Assembly (NCBI GenBank): GCA_944800085.1
Contig: CALYLO010000003.1
Span: forward strand, 248,001 to 312,000
Direction: 5' to 3'
Length of the DNA: 64,000 bases
DNA from: Paenibacillus melissococcoides
Lineage (GTDB): Bacteria > Bacillota > Bacilli > Paenibacillales > Paenibacillaceae
The stretch's first letter is position 1, and every line of letters starts with the position of its first letter. Both the position numbers and the translations under genes were made by a program. Under the pieces are notes generated by a model. It saw only the letters and a program-made list of their open reading frames with translations, did no database searches and was not told the origin of the DNA. Of the stretch, positions 35,665 to 43,668 are shown one piece after another.

Positions 35665-35833
35665 CAATGGAATGAGGCCGGGGCGCGGCAGGCAGAAGAC
35701 AGGCGAAGAGCTCGCCTGTCTTTTGCTGTTAGTGGAGGGCGGCGGCAAGCCTCGCTGGCAGGAGCAAGCACATGGGTGCGCGCTGCGCCATGGCGGGCCA
35801 ACATTGGCCCGCGAGAATCAAGCGGGCCGCGGA

Positions 35834-35905
35834 GGGGCCTGGGCGGCCGCTGTGCCCTTGGCCTGCGGGAGGCCTGGGCCCGGCGATGTGCCCAAGGCTC
35901 GCGGG
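35834..35905. repeat. 36-bp imperfect direct repeat, two copies
   Basis: Copy one starts at 35834 and copy two at 35870; both share a GGCCTGGGC start, GTGCCC in the middle and a GCGGG end. Confidence 0.55.
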
Positions 35906-36010
35906 GCCCTCTGGCCGCCGGCGGGCTTCGGGCCGGCAGAAGCGCCTGCTGCGCGCCTGGCTCCACGCAGCAGGCGGAGGCGCAAGTGGCACCGGGGCGC
36001 CCTCATTTAT

Positions 36011-36199
36011 AAAATCCTGCACACGAGCAGTAATTTTCGATGTGTGCACGGATTTGTCGCATGAATCCTGCAAAAGTGCAGCTTTTTCGCCTATTTTGCC
36101 TTTTTTCGGCCAATCAAGCGCGAAATTCCTGCATGTTTGCAGGATTGGCTTTCCGCCATAAGCAGCTCTGGACAAATACTGCATATTAGCAGTAATCTT
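36011..36199. repeat. Dispersed CTGCA/TGCAG hairpin repeat region B, four units
   Basis: Four short palindromic units with CTGCA starts at 36017, 36068, 36129 and 36179 (spacing 51, 61, 50). Examples are CCTGCACACGAGCAGTAATT, CCTGCAAAAGTGCAGCTTTT, CCTGCATGTTTGCAGGATT and ACTGCATATTAGCAGTAAT. Each is preceded by an A-rich and most are followed by a T-rich flank. The same kind of unit occurs at 24359-24533. Confidence 0.8.
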
Positions 36200-36460
36200 C
36201 GGCGCTGGGCGGAACAATGCGCTCATCATGCGGGAGGATCGGAACCCTCGCAGGACAGGTCACACAGGCCCGCGCTCAGGCGGAAGCCTGCCGCATCGCG
36301 TCGACGACAAAGAGATATCAAAGCTCCAAGTGCTCCGCTGCGCTGTACCCAAAGCTCCCTACCGCGCTCAGCATGGCAGGACCAGTCCGTTCAGAAGCGT
36401 TTGAACGTCTGCCGCGCCAGGGCGGTTTGCACATTTTGACGTAACGGATCCATGAATCTA

Positions 36461-36489
36461 TTCGCTACGGAACGGGATTGGGGTATAAT
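36461..36489 (+). promoter_or_regulatory. Candidate promoter of the Gfo/Idh/MocA gene
   Basis: TTCGCT (36461-36466), 17 bases, perfect TATAAT (36484-36489), 38 bp before the start codon. Confidence 0.5.
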
Positions 36490-36527
36490 CGTAACAAATC
36501 CTATGAAAACAAGGAGCGTGTCGCATC

Positions 36528-37565
36528 ATGACAACATGGAAAGTCGTCGTGGCCGGATGCGGCCAAATGGCCAATACGTGGATCGAGTATGCCAGGGAGC
36601 GGGAGGATACGGCGATCGTCGGCCTCGTCGATATCCGGCCGGAAGCCGCCTTGCAGATGGCGGATAGGCACGGCCTGTCATGCGGGCTCTATTCCGATCT
36701 GCGGGAAGCGATTCGGCGCAGCGGGGCCAATCTCGTCTTCGACGTGACGACGCCGAGCGCGCATCGCGCAACCTCGGGGACGGCGTTGGAGATGGGCTGT
36801 CATGTGATTGCGGAAAAGCCGATGGCATCCAGCTTGTCCGCGGCGATAGAGTTGGCGGAGCTGTCGCGCAAGACAGGGTTGTCCCTGTCCATTATGCAGA
36901 ACCGCCGTTACTTGCGCCGGGTTCGGGCGTTCCGCGACCTGGTGCAGTCGGGCGTCATCGGCCCGATCGGCTTCGTCGGGGCCGATTTCTTCCTGGCGCC
37001 CCGGTTCGGGGGCTTCCGCGAGCAGATGGCCAGCCCGCTCATTCTGGACATGGCCATTCATACGTTCGATCAGGCGCGCTTCATCACTGGGGCGGATCCG
37101 GTATCCGTGACCTGCCAGGAGTGGAATCTTCCCGGTTCCTGGTATAAAGGCCATGCCAGCGCCGTATGCACCTTTGAGATGAATGACGGGTCGGTCTTCA
37201 ATTACCGCGGCTCCTGGAGCGCTCAGGGCTTCCCGACATCATGGGAGGCGGCTTGGCGCGTCGCCGGTAGCCAAGGCACCGCGATATGGGATGGCGAAGA
37301 CCAGGTCGAAGCCGAATCGTTCAATGGCGCTGGGGAAGCGGTACGGACGGAGGCCCCGATGGATTGGTACGGCCGGGAGGGGCATGCCGGCTGCCTCGAT
37401 GAGATCTTCGCCGCGATGGCGGAAGGGCGGCCGGCGGAGACTTGCGCGGCCGACAACGTGAAGAGCATGGCGATGGTATTCGGGGCCATGGAGAGCTCCC
37501 GCCGTCAAGCGACGGTGCGGATTGCCCCGCTGCTCCAGGAATACGCATCCTGTCGGGAGACGTAA
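36528..37565 (+). CDS. Gfo/Idh/MocA-family NAD(P)-dependent oxidoreductase
   Basis: 345 residues from ATG 36528 (ACAAGGAGCGTGTCGC). The Rossmann domain starts VVVAGCGQMANTWIEYA, with Asp in GLVDIRPE and the conserved EKPMA at about residue 98 whose Lys contacts the substrate. The C-terminal domain has the family's GFVGADFF strand, DMAIHTFDQARFI with the catalytic-type Asp-x3-His, and a closing VFGAMESSRRQATVRI. Such enzymes oxidise or reduce sugars, inositols and related polyols. The gene is monocistronic, so the substrate is not indicated by neighbours. Confidence 0.9.
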   Translation: MTTWKVVVAGCGQMANTWIEYAREREDTAIVGLVDIRPEAALQMADRHGLSCGLYSDLREAIRRSGANLVFDVTTPSAHRATSGTALEMGCHVIAEKPMASSLSAAIELAELSRKTGLSLSIMQNRRYLRRVRAFRDLVQSGVIGPIGFVGADFFLAPRFGGFREQMASPLILDMAIHTFDQARFITGADPVSVTCQEWNLPGSWYKGHASAVCTFEMNDGSVFNYRGSWSAQGFPTSWEAAWRVAGSQGTAIWDGEDQVEAESFNGAGEAVRTEAPMDWYGREGHAGCLDEIFAAMAEGRPAETCAADNVKSMAMVFGAMESSRRQATVRIAPLLQEYASCRET

Positions 37566-37567
37566 TG

Positions 37568-37594
37568 GGGATGTCCCGGAACACGGGACATCCC
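37568..37594 (+). terminator. Hairpin after the oxidoreductase gene
   Basis: Perfect 11-bp stem (37568-37578 with 37584-37594), five-base loop, no T-run. Confidence 0.5.
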
Positions 37595-37655
37595 GGTGGA
37601 GCCGATAAAGGGAAGCTTGCCAAAGCTCGCTTCAAATACATAGGGAGAGTGGAGC

Positions 37656-38717
37656 ATGACAAACAAGGGAGAGAATGGGAACGAAGAAGCCATGAATGGG
37701 CTTGGAAAGCAATCTGAACAACAAGAGAATTATGATCAACATAAGCAAGAAGATCAACATAAGCAAGGAGAGCAACATAAGCAAGAAGACCAGCATAAGC
37801 AAGAAGAGCAACATGAGCGAGATGAGCAAAAAGATCAAGATGAGCATGAGCAAGATCAATCCGGATTCGCCAATGTGTACGTCATTCAATTGCTGTACAA
37901 GGACAAGCCGGAGCTGGACCGGGAGACGCTGTATGGCAAAATGCAGCAGTATACCGGAGAGATTCATTGCGCTGAGGACGAGAAGGAAGCAGAAGAGCCC
38001 GGCGAGTCGCTGGCGGTATGGGAGAGCGAAGCTGCGGAAGCGGGCGAGATGATGCACTTCTTCCATCTCAATCATATGATTGAGTACCAGGAGGGGGCGC
38101 TGCCGGCACAGACATGCATCATGGCTTCGGATAAGCCGGTGGAAGAAGAAGCCTTCGCGGCGGCGCTGCAGCAAGCCTGGCATTGGCCGGAAGCGAGAGC
38201 GGCCGTGGCGGGCTGCCGCCATTCCCTGCTGCTGACCGATTTCTGCGCGCGCGGCCTGGACTACAAGCAGCGTCTGCAGCTCATCAGCGGCGCGCTTCGG
38301 GCTCTGCTGGAGACGGCGCCTTGCGAAGCCGTCTATTTCCAGGCCAGCGACAAGATCGTCCATCCCCAAGCCTATGCGGCCGCGATCGAAGCCGGCCAGC
38401 GCTTATACGGGGCGATGAATCTCCGCTTCTATAACGTGCACGGCAGAGACGAGATGATTCTGGATACATGCGGCCTGGCGGCGCTCGGCTTGCCGGATGT
38501 GCAGTGTCATTTCCGCGGGATGGAGCCGAATGAAGTGGCCTCGTGGGTTGGCGATATCGCGTACTACTTGTACGAGCACGGGGATATTATCCGGGACGGC
38601 GAGACGGTCGGCTCGGAGGAGATTCGCTGGCAATGCGAGCATCAGCTTGCTTTGGCGGCGCCGATGCGGCATGTGCTCGATCTGAATCCCGGGCCGGAGC
38701 ACTACGCGGGCATCTAG
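37656..38717 (+). CDS. DUF4261 domain protein with N-terminal QHKQE repeats
   Basis: 353 residues from ATG 37656. Residues about 20-68 are a low-complexity, strongly hydrophilic stretch made of five or so DQHKQE-like repeats, encoded by an 18-bp tandem repeat (about 37735-37830). From residue 71 the chain is ordered: FANVYVIQLLYKDKPELDRE, then HFFHLNHMIEYQEGALPAQTCIM, the region YFQASDKIVHP, and at the end the DUF4261 part (NVHGRDEMILDTCGLAALGLPDVQCHF.. broken over two strands). DUF4261 has no established activity. The repeat length may vary between strains. No neighbour suggests a role. Confidence 0.85.
   Translation: MTNKGENGNEEAMNGLGKQSEQQENYDQHKQEDQHKQGEQHKQEDQHKQEEQHERDEQKDQDEHEQDQSGFANVYVIQLLYKDKPELDRETLYGKMQQYTGEIHCAEDEKEAEEPGESLAVWESEAAEAGEMMHFFHLNHMIEYQEGALPAQTCIMASDKPVEEEAFAAALQQAWHWPEARAAVAGCRHSLLLTDFCARGLDYKQRLQLISGALRALLETAPCEAVYFQASDKIVHPQAYAAAIEAGQRLYGAMNLRFYNVHGRDEMILDTCGLAALGLPDVQCHFRGMEPNEVASWVGDIAYYLYEHGDIIRDGETVGSEEIRWQCEHQLALAAPMRHVLDLNPGPEHYAGI
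37735..37830 (+). repeat. 18-bp coding tandem repeat (DQHKQE units)
   Basis: About five units of the type CAACATAAGCAAGAAGAT in frame with the DUF4261 gene, differing at one to three positions each. Confidence 0.85.
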
Positions 38718-38814
38718 CATCATGGCCAGGATCAGCGTCCCGAATAGCATGGCTTTCATCAAAGTGCCGCAATGACTTCAGACCGGCGGATGCCGATTGC
38801 GGGCCACACGGCAG

Positions 38815-38860
38815 CCGGCCCTTGATCCGAAGCGCGCGGCGGCGCTGGACCAAGGGCCGG
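38815..38860. terminator. Hairpin between the DUF4261 gene and msrAB
   Basis: CCGGCCCTTG (38815-38824) pairs with CAAGGGCCGG (38851-38860); there is no T-run on either strand. It lies between two convergent genes. Confidence 0.5.
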
Positions 38861-38868
38861 TCAGACCA

Positions 38869-39843
38869 TCAATCGGCAAATAGGACGGCATACTCGCCGT
38901 AGCCTTCCTCCTCCAGCTTCTCCTTCGGAATGAAGCGAAGAGCGGCGGAGTTGATGCAGTAGCGCAGTCCGTTCGGGCCGGGACCGTCGTCGAACACATG
39001 CCCGAGGTGAGAATCGCCATAGCGGCTGCGCACTTCGGTGCGCACCATGCCGTGGGACAGGTCAAGCTTCTCTTCAATATGATAAGACCGAAGCGGTCTC
39101 GTGAAGCTTGGCCATCCGCAGCCCGCATCATATTTGTCGCGCGAGCTGAACAGAGGTTCGCCCGAGACGATGTCGACATAAATGCCATCTCCCGCATGAT
39201 CCCAGAATTCATTCTGGAACGGAGGCTCTGTTCCGTTATTTTGCGTGACATGCAGCTGCATGGGGGTGAGCCGTTCCTTCAGCCGGGCTTTATCCTGCTC
39301 GGTTACGCCCCAATGCTTGGCGATAAAGGCGTCGCGCCCGGAGCCGGTGCGGTACCGCTTGTAATGGGCCGGCTGCTTGCGATGATAGTCCTGGTGGTAT
39401 TCCTCCGCCGGGTAGAAGGCCGCCGCCGGGACAATCTCGGTCGCGATCGGCTTGTCGAAGCGCCCGCTGCGCTCCAGCTCCCGCTTGGATTCCTCCGCTT
39501 CCTTCCGCTGCTTCTCGTTATGATAGAAGATCGCTGTCCGGTAGGAAGAGCCCCGATCGTGGAATTGTCCGCCCGGATCGGTCGGATCGATCTGTTGCCA
39601 GAACAGCTCCAGCAGCTTCTTATAAGGAAATACGGCGGGATCGAACGTAATCTGCACGGCCTCCGCGTGTCCGGTCCGGTCAGTGCATACCTCTTCATAG
39701 GTCGGATTTTCCGTATGCCCGCCGGTGTAGCCGGAGACGATCGAGCGGATGCCGGGCAACTCCTCGAACGGGGTCACCATGCACCAGAAGCAGCCGCCCG
39801 CGAATGTCGCTTTTTCCAGAGAAGGTTGGGGATGTTCGCTCAT
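38869..39843 (-). CDS. msrAB: Bifunctional peptide methionine sulfoxide reductase MsrA/MsrB
   Basis: 324 residues; the fusion repairs both S- and R-methionine sulfoxide. The MsrA domain (1-160) has GGCFWC at 16-21 with catalytic Cys18, [16 protein letters not shown] and [15 protein letters not shown]. The MsrB domain (about 180-324) has [32 protein letters not shown], the [20 protein letters not shown] box with the catalytic Cys, and lacks the CxxC zinc pairs of the other MsrB class. No signal peptide, hence cytoplasmic. ATG 39843 has AAAGGAGTTGATATC before it. Monocistronic. Confidence 0.95.
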   Translation of the reverse strand: MSEHPQPSLEKATFAGGCFWCMVTPFEELPGIRSIVSGYTGGHTENPTYEEVCTDRTGHAEAVQITFDPAVFPYKKLLELFWQQIDPTDPGGQFHDRGSSYRTAIFYHNEKQRKEAEESKRELERSGRFDKPIATEIVPAAAFYPAEEYHQDYHRKQPAHYKRYRTGSGRDAFIAKHWGVTEQDKARLKERLTPMQLHVTQNNGTEPPFQNEFWDHAGDGIYVDIVSGEPLFSSRDKYDAGCGWPSFTRPLRSYHIEEKLDLSHGMVRTEVRSRYGDSHLGHVFDDGPGPNGLRYCINSAALRFIPKEKLEEEGYGEYAVLFAD

Positions 39844-39943
39844 TGGATATCAACTCCTTTGCATAGCCATATCATAACCAAATGGAGGCCGCGAGACAAC
39901 AAAGGCCGCTACAAAAATGGGCGGCCCCGCTGAAAGATGAGGG

Positions 39944-39972
39944 TTGTATATGCTGCCGATCCGTGCTAGTAT
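39944..39972 (+). promoter_or_regulatory. Promoter of the manganese riboswitch/terC unit
   Basis: TTGTAT (39944-39949), 17-base spacer, TAGTAT (39967-39972), just ahead of the riboswitch. Confidence 0.7.
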
Positions 39973-39987
39973 GAATATATCGAAAAC

Positions 39988-40092
39988 GATACTCGGAGTA
40001 GCTAGCACAGTATTCGTCGTCATTACGGGATCGAGTCGCCTCGTCCCCGGCGGTACTGGCAACGTACACGTTGTTTGCGAGACCTTTGCCAC
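39988..40092 (+). ncRNA. yybP-ykoY manganese riboswitch aptamer
   Basis: The conserved elements are present in order: GGAGTAGC (39995-40002), the GTCGTCA loop (40016-40022), CCCCGGCGG at about 40043-40051, and the 3' GCGAGACCTTTGCC (about 40077-40090). This is the layout of Mn(II)-sensing yybP-ykoY RNAs, which commonly precede TerC/MntP-type exporters. Its 3' strand can alternatively pair into the terminator that follows, the usual expression platform. Metal binding would hold that strand in the aptamer and let transcription proceed, giving expression when manganese is high. Confidence 0.88.
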
Positions 40093-40119
40093 GGGTTGCG
40101 ATGGTGAAGGTCTTTTTTG
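40081..40119 (+). terminator. Riboswitch-controlled terminator
   Basis: GACCTTTGCCA (40081-40091) can pair with TGGTGAAGGTC (40102-40112, two wobbles), followed by six T. It shares its left strand with the riboswitch aptamer. Confidence 0.85.
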
Positions 40120-40129
40120 ATCGTATAGA

Positions 40130-40165
40130 GCCGTCGCCTCGTGGTGACGGCTTGTTTTATTTTTC
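40130..40165 (+). terminator. Second terminator-like hairpin in the terC leader
   Basis: GCCGTCGCC (40130-40138) pairs with GGTGACGGC (40143-40151, one G-U), then TTGTTTTATTTTT. It sits between the first terminator and the terC start, so the leader has two stop points in tandem. Confidence 0.8.
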
Positions 40166-40203
40166 GTAGTATCAAGCATACTACCGTATGGGAGGAAGTC
40201 ATT

Positions 40204-40923
40204 GTGGAACTATTTTCAATTGAATTCTGGACGGCATTGTTGTCGATCGTGGTTATCGACCTGGTGCTGGCAGGAGACAATGCGATCGTCATTGGCCTTG
40301 CCGCACGCAATGTTCCGAAGCAGGACCAGAAAAAAGTCATTATTTTGGGGACTGGCGGAGCGATTGTCATCCGTGCGATCGCCACCTTGCTCGTCGTCTA
40401 CCTGCTGATGGTTCCCGGACTTCAATTGTTCGGCGGTCTTCTATTGCTCTGGATCGCAGTGAAGCTGATGATTGAAGAGAAGGAGCATAACATCAAGGCC
40501 GGCACCAGCATCGGTGCGGCCGTCGGCACTATCATCGTCGCTGACGCTGCCATGGGGCTCGATAACGTGCTGGCTGTGGCGGGCGCCGCCAAGGGACATC
40601 CGTTCCTGGTCATTCTCGGATTGATGATCTCGCTTCCGATCGTCGTCTGGGGAAGCACGATTGTGCTCAAGTTTATCGAGAAGTATCCGGTGATTATCGT
40701 GCTCGGCTCCGCCGTGCTTGCCTGGACCGCCTCGAAAATGCTCGTGGCCGAAAAATTTGTCGCTCCGTACTTCGCCAATCCGTTCATCAAATACGGGTTC
40801 GAGGCGATCGTCGTGCTGGGTGCCCTTGCCACCGGAATTCTCCTGAAGCGGAAACGGGCGCAGCGGGCACAGGAAGCGGACGATCATGCGGAACTTCATC
40901 ACCATCGTGCGCAGGGCGAGTAA
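40204..40923 (+). CDS. TerC family membrane protein, metal (Mn) export/metalation
   Basis: 239 residues from GTG 40204, with GGGAGGAAGTC upstream. Seven to eight membrane segments; two copies of the metal-site motif, VIDLVLAGDNAIVIGLAA (about residues 16-33) and DAAMGLDNVLAVAGAA (about 117-132), provide the paired Asp/Asn residues. The tail is cytoplasmic and rich in His, Glu and Arg (HAELHHHRAQGE). In Bacillus, TerC proteins of the YkoY/YceF type feed manganese to secreted enzymes and lower cytoplasmic manganese. Control by the upstream manganese riboswitch fits this role. A perfect terminator follows. Confidence 0.92.
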   Translation: MELFSIEFWTALLSIVVIDLVLAGDNAIVIGLAARNVPKQDQKKVIILGTGGAIVIRAIATLLVVYLLMVPGLQLFGGLLLLWIAVKLMIEEKEHNIKAGTSIGAAVGTIIVADAAMGLDNVLAVAGAAKGHPFLVILGLMISLPIVVWGSTIVLKFIEKYPVIIVLGSAVLAWTASKMLVAEKFVAPYFANPFIKYGFEAIVVLGALATGILLKRKRAQRAQEADDHAELHHHRAQGE

Positions 40924-40942
40924 CCGTCCGGGCATGACTCCA

Positions 40943-40967
40943 GCCGAAGGCATCGCCTTCGGCTTTT
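40943..40967 (+). terminator. Rho-independent terminator of terC
   Basis: GCCGAAGGC (40943-40951), loop ATC, GCCTTCGGC (40955-40963), then TTTT. Confidence 0.88.
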
Positions 40968-41092
40968 GCCATGAAGGAACATACACGGAGATCCGCGATA
41001 GGGAGCGATGCTCTTTCCCCATACAGAGTGTCCATTGGTATCATCCTATGAAGGGAGCGGCCGATTGGTGCCATTTTTTCCGTACGAATCGT

Positions 41093-41977
41093 TCAAGAGA
41101 GCTGCCGGACCTGCTGTATTAGCATTTTCATCGCCATGGTCGACGCTGCCTTCGTATCCTGCAAAATGAAGAACGGCCGAATGACGCGGCCTCCCTTCAC
41201 ATGAATGCGGCGCAGATCGCCCGCTTCCAATTCCTTGTGGATGACCCAACGGGAGAGCAGAGCGATGCCAAGACCGGCGAGCACGGCCTCCTTCACCCCT
41301 TGGCTGCTGTTGAACACATAGGTGCGCTTCGGCTCGACGCCGAGATCGCGGATAAATTGCTCGCTGTAGGAACGGGTCCCCGAACCGCTCTCGCGCAAAA
41401 TCCATATCTGATCCTGAAGCATGGACGGCTCCAGCTTCGGCAGCGCCGTCAGCTCGTGATCCGCGGGAGCGACGAGAATCATCTCGTCCTCCATGAACGG
41501 GTGGTCCACCAAAATATCGGCATACTCGACCTTGCCTTCGACGAGCCCGACATCGAGCTCATTCGCCCGCACGGCTTGCGCGATTTCTTCCGTGTTGGCG
41601 ATCATCACCTGGATATCGACCTGCGGATATTGACGGGCAAAATCCGCGATCAGCCGCGGCAAAATATATTCCCCGATCGTGAAGCTGGCCCCTACTTTCA
41701 GCGAACCGGTCACTTCATCCCGCAGCAGATGAATTTCCTCTTTGGCGTTCTCGTACAGAGCAAGCATTTGCTTGGCCCGCTGGTACAGGATATGCCCCGC
41801 GTCCGTCGTCTTCACATGCCGGGGAGAACGGTGAATCAGCTTGATCCCGAATTCGTTCTCCAGGTTCCGGATGTGCATGCTTACGCCCGGCTGGGACAGA
41901 TTCAGTAATTTGGCTGCTCTCGAAAAATTGCACTGCTCTACGACGGTAACATACACTTTCAACGTGTCGACAATCAT
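41093..41977 (-). CDS. LysR-type regulator, YeiE/CysB-like
   Basis: 294 residues. The N-terminal winged helix-turn-helix (3-62) has NFSRAAKLLNLSQPGVSMHIRNLENEFGIKLIHR; the two-lobed effector domain follows (SLKVGASFTIGEYILPRLIADF, then GLVEG, LVAPADHEL, and ESGSGTRSYSEQF, a stretch that in CysB-like proteins binds an anion). It is divergent from a YeiH-type exporter, the same arrangement as yeiE-yeiH in enterobacteria, where YeiE responds to sulfite. I infer a sulfur-oxyanion or related signal. ATG 41977 is the start; the intergenic region is about 400 bp. Confidence 0.88.
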   Translation of the reverse strand: MIVDTLKVYVTVVEQCNFSRAAKLLNLSQPGVSMHIRNLENEFGIKLIHRSPRHVKTTDAGHILYQRAKQMLALYENAKEEIHLLRDEVTGSLKVGASFTIGEYILPRLIADFARQYPQVDIQVMIANTEEIAQAVRANELDVGLVEGKVEYADILVDHPFMEDEMILVAPADHELTALPKLEPSMLQDQIWILRESGSGTRSYSEQFIRDLGVEPKRTYVFNSSQGVKEAVLAGLGIALLSRWVIHKELEAGDLRRIHVKGGRVIRPFFILQDTKAASTMAMKMLIQQVRQLS

Positions 41978-42379
41978 GTTCGAATCCTCCGGTATCCATC
42001 AAGCTGCACAGTCAATCCCGCTGATGGAATCGCTTGCTTTTATCCCCTCCCATTGTATCCCTTTCTTCCCACTGGAACAATCCGGGCCGTTCGGGCAAGC
42101 ATAAGTTTTCCTAATCGTCCGGATAGCATATTGGTATTTCACATTCCGTTCCATTCGGCTTATAGTTGATTATGGAATCAGGATTCACATGCAGGTTGGG
42201 AGAAAGAGCCCGGAAGCTGCCGGGATGGAGAAGGGGAGCAAAGTGCAACAAGCGGCGTGATCCTGACATCGGGAACTGATGGGAGGTGCCGGAAGTTGCC
42301 GGAATGCGCTGCGCGTTCGATGCTTTATCGCCGCAATGCTGCAATGTGGGAATGCACCAGACAGAATTGGGGGAAAAAC
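41978..42379. other. Divergent intergenic region between LysR and yeiH genes
   Basis: About 400 bp expected to contain the LysR binding site and both promoters. No sharp T-N11-A palindrome was picked with confidence. The right half has several short open stretches but no credible gene. Confidence 0.35.
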
Positions 42380-43432
42380 ATGAGTCAGGGAGAAGGACTT
42401 GGCGCAAGCAAGGCCCGCAAGCAGCGGAACGGTCTTGGCTTTGCGCTTGGAATCGGATTGACGCTTGTCATCGCGCTGGCTGCCAAGTATTTGGCCGGGC
42501 TTCCGTTCCTTAGCATTATGGGTCAGCTTGTTATCGCTATCTTGATCGGCATTCTGTGGCGTGCCACGATCGGCGTGCCCGATCAGATAGTGGCAGGCAC
42601 GAACTTTTCTAGCAAGAAGCTGCTTCGGCTCGGGATTATCCTGCTCGGGATGAGGCTGAATTTGATGGATATTGTGAATGCGGGGCCGAAAGTATTCCTG
42701 ATTGCGGTCATCGTCATTATTTTCGCCATTAGTGTCGTCTATGGTTTGTCACGGCTGTTCAAGGTGGAGAAGCGGCTTGGCATTCTGACGGCATGCGGCA
42801 CGGCGATTTGCGGCGCGGCTGCGGTTGTCGCCATCTCGCCGCAGATCAAGGCCAAGGACGAAGAGACGGCCATTGGCGCAGCCATGGTCGCGATATTGGG
42901 CACAATCTTTACTTTGTTATATACCTTTTTGTATCCGGTGCTCGGATTGACGCAGAACGGGTACGGCATCTTCGCGGGCGCAACGCTGCATGAGATTGCG
43001 CACGTCATTGCGGCCGCAGCCCCCGGAGGGGACGGCGCGGTCGATATGGCGGTCATCGTGAAGCTGACCCGGGTGGCGCTTCTCGTTCCGGTAGCGATCC
43101 TTATCGGCATTTGGGCAAGCCGGGCCGAGCAGCGGGAGAAGGGGACCAGCTCGAAGCTGTCCTGGCGCACGATACCGATTCCGTGGTTCATTCTCGGCTT
43201 CCTGGTCGTGAGCGGCATCAATTCGTTGGGCACCATCTCTGGCGATATCGCTTCCGCGATTGTGACGCTGGCTTACATGCTGATCGCGATGGCGATGGCC
43301 GGTCTTGGCCTGAACGTCGATCTGGTCGCCTTCCGCCGGCTCGGCCTGACCTCGTTCGCAGCGGGGCTTATCGGTTCGGTGCTGCTGTCCGGCCTTGGCT
43401 TCGCCCTGGTCCATCTGCTCGGGCTGGCCTAA
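42380..43432 (+). CDS. yeiH: YeiH family (UPF0324) putative sulfate/anion exporter
   Basis: 350 residues from ATG 42380 (TTGGGGGAAAAAC upstream). Ten or so membrane helices in the YeiH order: [72 protein letters not shown] (the conserved GTxICGxxA pore motif), [17 protein letters not shown], and so on, with [29 protein letters not shown] in the second half. Family members are thought to move sulfate or small organic sulfur anions. Stop and the next small ORF overlap as TAATG. Regulated, probably, by the divergent LysR protein. Confidence 0.88.
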   Translation: MSQGEGLGASKARKQRNGLGFALGIGLTLVIALAAKYLAGLPFLSIMGQLVIAILIGILWRATIGVPDQIVAGTNFSSKKLLRLGIILLGMRLNLMDIVNAGPKVFLIAVIVIIFAISVVYGLSRLFKVEKRLGILTACGTAICGAAAVVAISPQIKAKDEETAIGAAMVAILGTIFTLLYTFLYPVLGLTQNGYGIFAGATLHEIAHVIAAAAPGGDGAVDMAVIVKLTRVALLVPVAILIGIWASRAEQREKGTSSKLSWRTIPIPWFILGFLVVSGINSLGTISGDIASAIVTLAYMLIAMAMAGLGLNVDLVAFRRLGLTSFAAGLIGSVLLSGLGFALVHLLGLA

Positions 43433-43554
43433 TGCCGCTTGAGCGGAAACGCTTCGGCGTCGAGAAGATTGTGGAATTGGATCTGCTCCCTCAGGAGCGG
43501 GAAGATTTGATGAACTCGGCCGAAGCGGTTCGGAAGCGGTTCGGACAAGCTTAG
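43432..43554 (+). pseudogene. C-terminal fragment of a malate dehydrogenase-like gene
   Basis: A 40-codon frame (start overlapping yeiH as TAATG) encodes FGVEKIVELDLLPQEREDLM and NSAEAVRKRFGQA. This is the characteristic end of NAD-malate/lactate dehydrogenases (GVEKIIEL.L...E...L..SAEAV). Nothing of the Rossmann or catalytic parts precedes it, so it is a remnant left by deletion rather than a functional peptide. Confidence 0.6.
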
Positions 43555-43597
43555 CTTGGCCTCCAAATGAACGCGTTGGCCCTCATCGGACGAAGAC

Positions 43598-43633
43598 AGA
43601 CCGTATCTCCTCATGTGGCAGGAGATACGGTCT
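43598..43633. terminator. Bidirectional hairpin between mdh fragment and melA
   Basis: Perfect 14-bp stem (43598-43611 with 43620-43633), eight-base loop; pyrimidine-rich TCTCTGTT on the plus side. Confidence 0.65.
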
Positions 43634-43668
43634 CTCTGTTCGTCTGCGTCATTCAGACGGGCCGCAGC

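Larger units (their letters stand above)
35665..36527. other. Long intergenic region with GC-rich block and repeats
   Basis: About 860 bp without a credible gene. Bases 35700-36000 are extremely GC-rich and open in most frames only for that reason. A 36-bp near-duplication lies at 35834-35905, four CTGCA hairpin units at 36011-36199, and a promoter for the oxidoreductase gene at 36461-36489. Confidence 0.6.

Noticed and set aside
35729..36229. Overlapping GC-rich open frames between 35.7 and 36.2 kb
   Set aside because: Frames are open on both strands at once, run through the CTGCA repeats, and show Ala/Arg/Pro/Gly-rich random composition.
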